This document shows, piece after piece, positions 47,409-55,194 of a stretch of 64,000 bases of DNA. The first letter of the stretch is position 1. Every line of letters starts with the position of its first letter. Source of the DNA: Pontibacter populi (GTDB lineage Bacteria > Bacteroidota > Bacteroidia > Cytophagales > Hymenobacteraceae); the NCBI RefSeq assembly GCF_019336435.1, contig NZ_JAHWXQ010000003.1:372001-436000 (forward strand), written 5' to 3'. The notes beneath the pieces are model-generated. The model ran no database searches and was not told the DNA's origin. It saw nothing but the letters and a program-made list of their open reading frames with translations. The position numbers were made by a program, and so were the translations under genes.

Positions 47409-48278
47409 ATGGCAGATAACACTTCAATTACCAAGACATTCACAATCGGCAATGATCTCACAGTTAACCGGATGGGCTTTGGCGCCATGCGCATTACAGG
47501 TGAGGGAATTTGGGGACCACCAAAAGATAAGGACGAAGCCATAAAAGTACTGCATCGAACAGTAGAGCTAGGCATAAACTTTATTGATACCGCCGATAGT
47601 TACGGACCCAACGTATCGGAAGAACTGATAGCTGAAGCACTTTACCCTTACCCTAAAGACTTGGTTATCGCTACAAAAGGTGGCCTTACGCGTACCGGGC
47701 CAAACGTGTGGCCAATTAATGCAGATCCTGATTATTTACAGAAAGCGTTGGAAGGCAGCCTGGAACGCTTAAAGCAGGACCGGATAGATCTGTACCAACT
47801 GCATCGGGTAGATCCGGAAGTACCTTACGAGAAAACCCTCGAATTTCTGCAGCGTGTGCAGGAAGAAGGCCTGGTGAAACATATCGGTCTGTCGGAAGTT
47901 ACGGTAGACCAGATCCGGAAAGCGCAGAAGTATTTTAAAGTGGTATCGGTACAGAACAAGTACAGCGTTGATTTCCGGACCAAGTGGGAAGAAGAACTGA
48001 AGTTTTGCCAAGAGCAGGACATGGCTTTTATTCCATGGAACCCGATAAATGCGGGCAATGTGGGCGCAATCGATAAACTGACTGAGATCGGTAAAAAGTA
48101 CGATGCGTCGGCGCACCAGGTAGCGTTAAGCTGGCTGTTGCACCATTCTCCAAACATCCTGCTCATTCCCGGTACTTCTAAAGTAAAACACCTCGAAGAA
48201 AATTACAGAGCGGCATCCATCGTATTGTCGGACGAGGACCTGCAGGAACTGGATAAGATAAAACAATCCGAAAAGTAA
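47409..48278 (+). CDS. Aldo/keto reductase
   Basis: A 289-residue NADPH-dependent TIM-barrel reductase. Catalytic tetrad: Asp in FIDTADSYG, Tyr in the same motif, Lys in VIATKGGL and His in LYQLHRVDP. The cofactor-binding C-terminal part is IPGTSKVKHLEENYRA. It belongs to the YdhF/AKR-type group of general carbonyl reductases; the substrate is unknown. Ends in a strong terminator. Confidence 0.94.
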   Translation: MADNTSITKTFTIGNDLTVNRMGFGAMRITGEGIWGPPKDKDEAIKVLHRTVELGINFIDTADSYGPNVSEELIAEALYPYPKDLVIATKGGLTRTGPNVWPINADPDYLQKALEGSLERLKQDRIDLYQLHRVDPEVPYEKTLEFLQRVQEEGLVKHIGLSEVTVDQIRKAQKYFKVVSVQNKYSVDFRTKWEEELKFCQEQDMAFIPWNPINAGNVGAIDKLTEIGKKYDASAHQVALSWLLHHSPNILLIPGTSKVKHLEENYRAASIVLSDEDLQELDKIKQSEK

Positions 48279-48300
48279 TTGCATTACGCTACTCAGAATG

Positions 48301-48342
48301 AAAAAGGCCCCTAGAGCATTGCGCTGCAGGGGCCTTTTTTAT
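48301..48342 (+). terminator. Intrinsic terminator of the aldo/keto reductase gene
   Basis: AAAAAGGCCCCT / AGGGGCCTTTTTT around a 15-base loop with a T-run. Confidence 0.93.
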
Positions 48343-48575
48343 AGTTGAAGGATACCAAACATATCAGGTGCAATTAAACTATAGTCAGCCGCTTACATAC
48401 CACTATTTAAATATAGCGTTTTACTTTAAAAGTACAATTTATGCAACTTTGATACTATAGATTAGTATCTACCTAAACATAATTAGTATGCTTTCCGACC
48501 AATGTTTACCAGAACGCTGGCCATTTTTAGCATTTTAAGCGATGTATATGTCTCAAATAAACTGAAAACAAACTT

Positions 48576-49730
48576 ATGCTGGCAATGAACTACCGGGGTC
48601 CAAAAAGGGTCCGAATTGACCAAAAACCAATGCCTGAAATTCTGCATCCGGAAGATGCCATTGTTCGGGTGTTACGCTCCTGCATCTGTGGGTCTGATCT
48701 GCATTTATACAATGGCAACGTACCGGATACGCGCGTGGGAACCACCTTCGGGCACGAATTTGTGGGCGAGATAGTAGAAGTAGGCTCTGAAGTGACAAAG
48801 GTAAAAGTAGGCGATAATGTGCTGGTGCCTTTCAATATTTCCTGCGGCAAATGCGTGTTCTGTAAACAGGAACTGTATGGTAACTGTCACGAAGCAAACC
48901 CGGAAGCAACAGCAGTAGGTGCTATTTATGGTTACTCGCATACCGCTGGTGGTTACCATGGCGGGCAAGCCGAGTATGTGCGTGTTCCGTATGCCAACGT
49001 AGGCCCAACTATAATACCGCCGGGCATGGATCTGGATGACGCCGTGCTGCTGACTGACGTGGTGCCAACCGGTTACCAGGCTGCTGAAATGGCCGGTATA
49101 CAAAAAGGAGATACGGTCATGATATTTGGTGCCGGCCCGATTGGTATTATGGCTGCCAAATGTTCGTGGTTGTTCGGTGCAGGCCGCGTAATTGTTATAG
49201 ATAAGGAAGAGTACCGACTGGAGTTTGTACGCAACTACGCACAATGCGAGGCTTACAACTTTGAGGAGATAGGCGACATGGCCGTATTTGCCAAGAAAAC
49301 CACAGACTCGCTTGGGGCTGATGTGTGTATAGACGCCGTTGGTGCCGAAGCAGCTGGTAATGCCATGCAAACCATAACCGGCCGGAAACTGCTATTGCAG
49401 GCTGGCTCGGCTACAGCATTGCACTGGGCTATAAACTGCGTTAAGAAAGGTGGTATTGTATCTATAGTTGGGGTATATGGCCCAACCGATAACCTGGTGC
49501 CGATCGGCAATGTGCTGAACAAAGGACTCACAATACGGGCGAACCAGGCTTCGGTAAAACGCTTGTTACCACGATTGATTGAGCACGTGCAAAATGGCGT
49601 TTTAAATCCTAAAGCACTGATCACACATCGTTTACCGCTGGAAGAAGTTGCCGAGGGGTACCGTATGTTCTCAAACAAACTGGATAACTGCATTAAGCCG
49701 GTTCTTATTCCACCATCAGCCAAAATTTAA
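48576..49730 (+). CDS. Zinc-dependent alcohol dehydrogenase (formaldehyde-dehydrogenase-like)
   Basis: A 384-residue medium-chain dehydrogenase. Catalytic zinc ligands are in CICGSDLHLY and GHEFVGEI; the structural zinc site is CGKCVFCKQELYGNC. The Rossmann motif is MIFGAGPIGIMAAK. The IYGYSHTAGGYHGGQAEYVRVPYAN segment is typical of the glutathione-independent formaldehyde dehydrogenase-like subgroup. The stop overlaps the start of the next gene by one base (TAATG), so the two are coupled. Confidence 0.93.
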   Translation: MLAMNYRGPKRVRIDQKPMPEILHPEDAIVRVLRSCICGSDLHLYNGNVPDTRVGTTFGHEFVGEIVEVGSEVTKVKVGDNVLVPFNISCGKCVFCKQELYGNCHEANPEATAVGAIYGYSHTAGGYHGGQAEYVRVPYANVGPTIIPPGMDLDDAVLLTDVVPTGYQAAEMAGIQKGDTVMIFGAGPIGIMAAKCSWLFGAGRVIVIDKEEYRLEFVRNYAQCEAYNFEEIGDMAVFAKKTTDSLGADVCIDAVGAEAAGNAMQTITGRKLLLQAGSATALHWAINCVKKGGIVSIVGVYGPTDNLVPIGNVLNKGLTIRANQASVKRLLPRLIEHVQNGVLNPKALITHRLPLEEVAEGYRMFSNKLDNCIKPVLIPPSAKI

Positions 49731-50272
49731 TGAAAACTATTATGGAAGATAAAAGACCTTTGGAAGATACTATACCTTTCGAAAATAACAGAGGCCCTGC
49801 CGACCACTCACATATTAAAGGCTGGGGCATTGATGCGGATCCGAAAAATGATCCTACCTATCCGATGAAAAAGCGGACCAACGGGGAGCACGAAGGCTAT
49901 ACCTGGGAGCGGCCTACACAGCAACCTGTAAATATGGAAGTACTCTACTCAATAGAACGACCTAACATGACGGCTGTTTTTGGTACGGCTGCACCGCTGA
50001 GAGGCCTGAGTGGAGCTATCCGGAGAATGGCTTATAAGAGAAGTGAAAATGAATACAGCCATTGGTTGCCACTTATCCTGGCTGACCGTGTAGATGTGGT
50101 GGAAGGTGTTATTGATGACTTTAAGCATGGCAAAATACCTAACATTTTTGCAGAGAAAGGCTATGTAGCCGACTGGCATCATAACAAATCAGGGTTACTG
50201 GCAAGGGTTGCTATTCTAGCCGGAATTACGGCTGCGGTAGTTATGCTGGCACGCAGTAACAGCCGCGACTAA
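49730..50272 (+). CDS. Unknown protein coupled to the alcohol dehydrogenase
   Basis: 180 residues, not recognised. The first 75 residues are polar and proline-rich (RPLEDTIPFENNRGPADHSH, KKRTNGEHEGYTWERPTQQP); residues about 85-155 form a helical region with RGLSGAIRRMAYKRSENEYSH; one C-terminal membrane helix (ARVAILAGITAAVVMLA) suggests a tail anchor. It starts at the last base of the dehydrogenase stop and shares its terminator, so a membrane tether or partner for the enzyme is possible (inference). Confidence 0.7.
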   Translation: MKTIMEDKRPLEDTIPFENNRGPADHSHIKGWGIDADPKNDPTYPMKKRTNGEHEGYTWERPTQQPVNMEVLYSIERPNMTAVFGTAAPLRGLSGAIRRMAYKRSENEYSHWLPLILADRVDVVEGVIDDFKHGKIPNIFAEKGYVADWHHNKSGLLARVAILAGITAAVVMLARSNSRD

Positions 50273-50291
50273 CAGTAAACAATGTTTTAAT

Positions 50292-50326
50292 AAAAAGGCA
50301 ACTATAGTTTTATAGTTGCCTTTTTT
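50292..50326. terminator. Bidirectional terminator built on two TATAGTT cores
   Basis: AAAAAGGCAACTATA / TATAGTTGCCTTTTT around loop GTTT; the 5' arm contains a whole AACTATAGTT. Lies between convergent genes. Confidence 0.92.
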
Positions 50327-50346
50327 GATTTCAGTTGTGCTGTAAT

Positions 50347-51129
50347 CTACCATTCCATTTCGTCATCCATATCCTCATCATCTTCCAGTACATCCTCTTC
50401 AAAATCATCGTGCTCCTCAAAAGCATTTTCTGTTTCTTCGGGTTCTTCCTCAATACCTGTAATGCCGGCTTTTTGTAATAAGTTGTCAACAAGAGGTTGC
50501 TGTGCTTCATCGTAAATCAGTTCGCCGCGCTGCAGGAACCTGTTGGCATCCAGGAGCACTTCGTAAATAGGGGTGTGTATGTGTTTGGGTATTTTGTAGA
50601 GTCGTGGGTCGTTTTTGTCAAATGGTGTTTCAACCTTAGAACTGAACAGGTAGGGGATAAGTGTTTTAGAACAGCTGATAGCAATGCGGTGTACCTGGTG
50701 GTCTTCAAAGTATTCCTGCAGCCTTCCGTTTATGTTTTCAAAAAACTCAATTGTTTCACCAAGCCGCACACGCGACCCGGCTCTGGATTTACCTTTTGTT
50801 TTCAGGTATTTTATCTGACTTTTTCCCTGCTTTTTGCGCACCATATACGACCTGAAAACTTTATGATCTCGGTTCACGCCATTCTCAAAATATCCCAGCG
50901 CACAGTTGCCGGATTGTATTAGTAGGACCACATAGTTTACCTGCGGCTTAGTTGGTTCTTTTGATATTGGCGGAAGCGTGAGCGGTAACCGGAAAAAAAG
51001 CTGGTCGTTTCCTTGCTCATCCAGTAAAGTAAGCCGGTGTTTCTCAGCATCATATTCCGCTCTGAAATCTGACTGCTGTATCGTTTTTAGTAAGTCGGCT
51101 GCTTTGTTTGTGGGCAGAAAACGGTGCAT
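50347..51129 (-). CDS. VLRF1-domain-like protein (putative peptidyl-tRNA hydrolase)
   Basis: 260 residues. Residues about 60-210 resemble the VLRF1 (Vms1-like release factor 1) fold: a beta-strand with YVVLLIQSGNCALGYFENG, the segment YMVRKKQGKSQ (98-105) aligning with the glycine/glutamine loop of Vms1/ANKZF1 (Gln105 in the catalytic Gln position), then SRAGSRVR and a long helix with FFENINGRLQEYF. Vms1-type enzymes cleave peptidyl-tRNA on stalled large subunits. The C-terminal 35 residues are extremely acidic (EEHDDFEEDVLEDDEDMDDE). The assignment is by motif and is not certain; an alternative is a non-catalytic eRF1-fold RNA-binding protein. Confidence 0.65.
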   Translation of the reverse strand: MHRFLPTNKAADLLKTIQQSDFRAEYDAEKHRLTLLDEQGNDQLFFRLPLTLPPISKEPTKPQVNYVVLLIQSGNCALGYFENGVNRDHKVFRSYMVRKKQGKSQIKYLKTKGKSRAGSRVRLGETIEFFENINGRLQEYFEDHQVHRIAISCSKTLIPYLFSSKVETPFDKNDPRLYKIPKHIHTPIYEVLLDANRFLQRGELIYDEAQQPLVDNLLQKAGITGIEEEPEETENAFEEHDDFEEDVLEDDEDMDDEMEW

Positions 51130-51244
51130 AGGTAACTGGTAAATTGCTCTTAGTAGGGTAGCAAGTTCGTGAAAAGTACCAGCATTTTAAAGAGTAACTT
51201 TTAGTGGGCCGGCTGTTCACTTAAACCGAAACTGCCCCAAAACA

Positions 51245-51273
51245 AAACAGGTGCGGACTATACGTCCGCACCT
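51245..51273 (-). terminator. Terminator of the lipocalin-like lipoprotein gene
   Basis: AGGTGCGGAC / GTCCGCACCT with a 5-base loop; on the minus strand followed by TGTTTTGTTTT. Confidence 0.85.
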
Positions 51274-51304
51274 ACTCAGTTTTAACCTTAATTACGTTAC
51301 AGGA

Positions 51305-51787
51305 TTATTTATTCCGAACGAATTTGTAAGTATAAACACCTTTTTTAGATGTTGTTTTTTCGCTGTCTGGCACATTGTATGGGAAACCAGCCCAGGCTTC
51401 TTCATCTTCCCAAACCATCTCTGTATCCGATATTTCTTTTATCAACCAGTCGGTGGTAACACTACCCTTGGTTAGCTGAATGTAGTTCGGGTTATCTTTA
51501 TCCGGGAAACTATAGTTCCATACGTCTTTTTCGTTGCTGCCCGGTAAAGTAACAGTCATTTTTGTTCCGTCGAATTTGAAGTAAGCTTCCACATCGACAG
51601 AATCCTGATACATGATCGTATCATTTATGCTATAGTAAACTCTTTTCTGGAAATTGTTTGTCCAGTCGCCTCTCATGTCAGCATCTACTTCAGATACCGG
51701 TGGTGGTGGTGTTGGTTCACCTTCGTCGTCGTTGCAAGAGCTTAACGATAATAGAGCAAGCAGAGGCAGTAATAATAGCTTTTTCAT
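51305..51787 (-). CDS. Lipocalin-like lipoprotein, unknown
   Basis: 160 residues. Lipoprotein signal MKKLLLLPLLALLSLSSC (Cys18), a short acidic/proline linker (NDDEGEPTPPPP), then about 120 beta-rich residues with DMRGDWTNNF and ISDTEMVWEDEEAW, the start-and-middle pattern of Bacteroidota lipocalin-like (DUF4923/DUF5004-type) domains. Probably exposed in the periplasm or at the cell surface. Ligand unknown. Confidence 0.7.
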   Translation of the reverse strand: MKKLLLLPLLALLSLSSCNDDEGEPTPPPPVSEVDADMRGDWTNNFQKRVYYSINDTIMYQDSVDVEAYFKFDGTKMTVTLPGSNEKDVWNYSFPDKDNPNYIQLTKGSVTTDWLIKEISDTEMVWEDEEAWAGFPYNVPDSEKTTSKKGVYTYKFVRNK

Positions 51788-52323
51788 AAAAATATTTAAT
51801 TGATAAGGATGTTTGGTTTTACTGAATACACTTGTGAGTAGATCGTAGAAGTTTGCTGTAAGAGCTGTGACAGCGCAAAAATCAAATTTCTTTCAGCTAC
51901 GCCTCATTCCGGTCAGGGTTTCAGATCGCTCACGTACTCAGGTAATGTTTATACTATTTTTATTCAGATATAGATATAACGGAATTTAAATTAGCGGGTT
52001 ACTTAAAAAATCTGTTTTGATGCAAAAAGAGGTGCGTTTTCCGCTAACAGCGTGGCTGTGGAAGCTGGTAAATGTCTGATAAAGAGCTGTGAGGGTTGTT
52101 TTTGAAACTATAGATAAAATTTTTAAATCCGTTTTAAGCCTATAGTTTAGATTTAATTTTAGCGTTTGATAATTGTATTTTTAAAATATTGCTGCTTAAC
52201 AGCGTAAAGCGGTAACTATAGTAATGCGTATTTTGTGTTGTCAACTCCCGTCACGTTTTAATGTCGTGAATTTTTTAAAACAGACTGCTTACCAGACATC
52301 AGATTGCCGGCGGTAATTTGAGG
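51788..52323. other. Spacer between lipoprotein and truA
   Basis: About 536 bases. No coding frame, repeat module or RNA recognised; three ACTATAG or TATAGTTT cores and an AT-rich centre. Confidence 0.6.
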
Positions 52324-53175
52324 TTATACTTCCAGCCAGGTAGTTGAATCGGGGGTTTGAACTATAGTTGAAATGGCACTACGGGTGGGCAGATCGAGGT
52401 AGGGATAGGTAACTTTAGAAAGATAGAGGCCCTGCGGGAAAGCGGGAGCTAAGTGTTTTGGAGCGGATTCGCAGCGAAGGTAGCTTTCAAATTCAGCTAC
52501 AGTTAGTGTGCCGTTACCAACTTTCAGCAGTTGCCCAACTATGATACGGATCATCCGGCTCAGGTACCTGTTTGCCGAGATTCGGAAACGAAGCCTGTCG
52601 CCACTTTCTGTGGTAAGCCAGCGGGCTTCAGTTACATAACATATCGTACTTTCCTGGTCGGCGGGGGTAAGGCAGAAATTCCGGAAGTCTGTATAGCGCA
52701 GGAGCAGGGCGGTGGCCGCTTTCATAGCTCCCAGTTCCAGGTTATGGAGCAGATAAAGCGAACTCCCGTTGCTCAGAAAAGAATCTTTGTAGGTGTGTAT
52801 AAAGTAATCGTAACTTCTGGCAGTGGCATCGAACCGGGCATGTGGCAAGCCATCCATCGGTATAATGTTAAAAACGGAGATGTCATCGGGCAGCACCTTA
52901 TTTAACCGGAACAGCATATCAAATTCCCACGGCTCCGCTACATCCAGATGGAAAAAGAATTGACTAGCATGCACCCCGGCATCGGTACGGCCGCAGCCAA
53001 CTATAGCCACGGGTCTTTTCAGTATTTTCGAGAGAGCGTCTTCTATCACTTCCTGCACGCCCAGGCCATAGGGGTGACGTTGCCAGCCTTTGTAATTGGT
53101 GCCGTTATAGCTGATATGGAAGAAGTAGCGCAAGGTATGGAGTTTAAAGCCGGATGTAGGTGGCAAGATAATCAT
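52324..53175 (-). CDS. truA: tRNA pseudouridine(38-40) synthase TruA
   Basis: A 283-residue cytosolic enzyme that isomerises U38-U40 in the anticodon arm. Catalytic Asp65 in GCGRTDAGVHA; other hallmarks are YNGTNYKGWQRHP, LPDDISVF near the middle and RISANRYLSRMIRIIVG with the conserved Arg pair. The ATG at 53173-53175 gives about 13 residues more than usual; a TTG just before RYFFHISYNG could be the true start. Convergent spacing shows no operon. Confidence 0.95.
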   Translation of the reverse strand: MIILPPTSGFKLHTLRYFFHISYNGTNYKGWQRHPYGLGVQEVIEDALSKILKRPVAIVGCGRTDAGVHASQFFFHLDVAEPWEFDMLFRLNKVLPDDISVFNIIPMDGLPHARFDATARSYDYFIHTYKDSFLSNGSSLYLLHNLELGAMKAATALLLRYTDFRNFCLTPADQESTICYVTEARWLTTESGDRLRFRISANRYLSRMIRIIVGQLLKVGNGTLTVAEFESYLRCESAPKHLAPAFPQGLYLSKVTYPYLDLPTRSAISTIVQTPDSTTWLEV

Positions 53176-53267
53176 CTTAAGGCAACTATAGCACTATAGC
53201 AAACAAGAAGAACATAACCGGGAAGCAGATCAGTCGTTTAAAAAGGAAACAAACCTAATTAAAAACT

Positions 53268-54101
53268 ATGGACAGACGAGAAAGAGATCGCTACGACTAC
53301 GGAAGCTATGAAGACTATCGCGATGATGCACATTATCATAGCGCCAGAAATTTGACAGACGAATTTGAGCGAGGCTACCGTGCCGGCAGAAGCCACCGCG
53401 ACGAGGACCGGGACAACCGGGTACGTTCGTACCACGAAGGCGATATGGGAGATGCCTATGAAAGACGCAGCAGAGAAGAAAATAGCTTCAGGGGAAATTC
53501 AGATTATCGCCAGAACAACCGGAACCAGCAGCGAAGTTACTCCGATAACATGAGCCACGACCGCGACAGGTTCAGCAATTACCAGGATGATTATAGAAGT
53601 TACCAGGGCATGGACAGAAGCGACAGCATGGATAACAACCGGTCGCTGCGCGGTAATGTACGCCGGGGGTATGGCATCTCTGATTACGAAGGTACTTCAG
53701 ACCGTTTCAATACCTTAAACAGTAACCAGTACAGTAGCGGCAGCAGAAATAATCAATCCGATTACTCCGGATCCCGTGAAGACCGCAGCTCCCGTTACGG
53801 AAGCAGTATGGGCGAATCATCTATTCACTCTGATCGCGGCATTCCGAACTATAGCGGCAGTAGTTTTGCAGATGATTATGGCAGTATGAACAGTGGTTAC
53901 GGCAGCCGTAACTATAGTGGAGGCGCAGGCTACTCAGACAGTAACCGCGGCGGATCGTACGGCAATCAGAACTATGGCTCCTCATCAGGCAACTATGGTG
54001 GCTATGGCTCCAGGGGCAGCGGTTCGTATGGCGGCAGGAGCAGTGAAAATTCAGGACGCAGTAACTCGCCGCGTAATTACAACCGCGACACCAACGACTA
54101 A
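53268..54101 (+). CDS. FUS-like low-complexity Arg/Tyr/Ser/Gly-rich protein
   Basis: 277 residues, disordered throughout, no signal peptide, membrane segment or cysteine. The N-terminal half is charged (Arg, Asp, Glu, Tyr: ERDRYDYGSYEDYRDD); the C-terminal half (about 150-265) is made of [G/S]Y[G/S] steps such as YSGGAGYSDSNRGGSYG and NYGSSSGNYGGYGSRG. This composition is that of condensate-forming FUS/hnRNP-type prion-like domains. Function unknown. The strong terminator behind it and consistent codon use argue that it is expressed. Confidence 0.75.
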   Translation: MDRRERDRYDYGSYEDYRDDAHYHSARNLTDEFERGYRAGRSHRDEDRDNRVRSYHEGDMGDAYERRSREENSFRGNSDYRQNNRNQQRSYSDNMSHDRDRFSNYQDDYRSYQGMDRSDSMDNNRSLRGNVRRGYGISDYEGTSDRFNTLNSNQYSSGSRNNQSDYSGSREDRSSRYGSSMGESSIHSDRGIPNYSGSSFADDYGSMNSGYGSRNYSGGAGYSDSNRGGSYGNQNYGSSSGNYGGYGSRGSGSYGGRSSENSGRSNSPRNYNRDTND

Positions 54102-54127
54102 GGCAGCTTATAACTATAAAAGGTGCT

Positions 54128-54168
54128 AAAAAACCAGCCGCTTCCGAAAGGTAGCGGCTGGTTTTTTT
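54128..54168. terminator. Bidirectional terminator
   Basis: AAAAACCAGCCGCT / AGCGGCTGGTTTTTTT around TCCGAAAGGT, between convergent genes. Confidence 0.92.
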
Positions 54169-54307
54169 ATGAGCTATAGCTGTTTGTAATTACTGAAAAG
54201 TAAGGACTGCGTTCGTTGAAAGATAGAGACTTTCACCTGCCGAATCAGGAAGCCAAGTGAATAACTTTACTGCTAGCGACAACCCAGAGGTGCACTACCT
54301 ATCACGC

Positions 54308-54718
54308 TTAATAAAACTCCTCAAGCCACATTTTACGGGCTACACCCATACCTACAAAATCACCTTCGCCCTGGCCGCGCAATAATACAGCTACATTTTG
54401 CCCCTGCGTCAGTTCATTCATATTTACAGACTGACCGTCGAGACCTGTAATTTCTGTTGTTGGTAAAACCAGCACATAAGCACGGTTGTAGCGTGAGTTT
54501 GGCGATGGCGCGCGTCCTTCCACTTCCATTACATACTGCCCTTCATGATAGCGCAACATCACAATTTGTCCCCTGATGTCAACCCGTTGTGGCGCCAGGC
54601 TTCTATTATTTTCTGTTCCCGTATTTTCCGTAGCCGAGCTGCTTCGGCAGCCGCTCAGGAATACTATACTTACTAACAGTATAGTTAATAGTGTTTGTGT
54701 TATGTGTCTGTTGTTCAT
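54308..54718 (-). CDS. Small OB-fold-like lipoprotein
   Basis: 136 residues. The signal and lipobox are LLVSIVFLSGC (Cys24). The mature part is a short disordered stretch and then about 85 beta-rich residues (VDIRGQIVMLRYHEGQYVME, GQNVAVLLRGQGEG) that look like an OB-type small barrel; this is inference. No family named. Convergent with the low-complexity gene. Confidence 0.7.
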   Translation of the reverse strand: MNNRHITQTLLTILLVSIVFLSGCRSSSATENTGTENNRSLAPQRVDIRGQIVMLRYHEGQYVMEVEGRAPSPNSRYNRAYVLVLPTTEITGLDGQSVNMNELTQGQNVAVLLRGQGEGDFVGMGVARKMWLEEFY

Positions 54719-55194
54719 ATGCTTAGCTGTTTGTCTTATTCTTTTTAACGACAGAAGAACAGGGCAAGGTTTATCTTTTTTATAGCTTTGAGATGGAATG
54801 CCAGGCCGGGTTATTCGGAGGGTATTGGCAGAGCAAAGTCCAAAGCCGTCAACTTAAAGACTCTGATTTCCCGCTGTCATTTCGAACTTAGTGAGAAAGC
54901 TATTTTAGAGGAATTCTAGAGTATTTAAAAATGGCTATCTGTATGTGACGAGAAGGCAATTATTCTTTAGGTTGATGGCATTGGGGCTAACCCAGCAGAA
55001 CAGTTGTCCGGAGCAGGGGTAAAGCATGAGCAACCGAAACTATAGTTTTAAAGGGAGGTGATTTATACAGGCAGAAGCAAACGCGGTCATCAACCAAACT
55101 ATAAAACCGCTAACTTGCACCCGGCTGCTGAACTATACCTGTAGCAAGCTTCCTCATCATCGCTCTAAAACCCTTTAAAGGGATAAAATAAACT
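54719..55194. other. Spacer before the ABC exporter gene
   Basis: About 476 bases without a gene. It holds a lone module-1 unit of the intergenic repeat (54873-54905) and one AACTATAGTT at about 55039. Confidence 0.65.
54873..54905 (-). repeat. Solo module 1 of the intergenic repeat
   Basis: CTGTCATTTCGAACTTAGTG followed by AGAAAGCT matches module 1 of copy A. No other module is next to it. Confidence 0.65.

Noticed and set aside
54128..54168. CRISPR-like or small-RNA hairpin
   Set aside because: A single hairpin with A- and T-runs between convergent genes is fully explained as a terminator.
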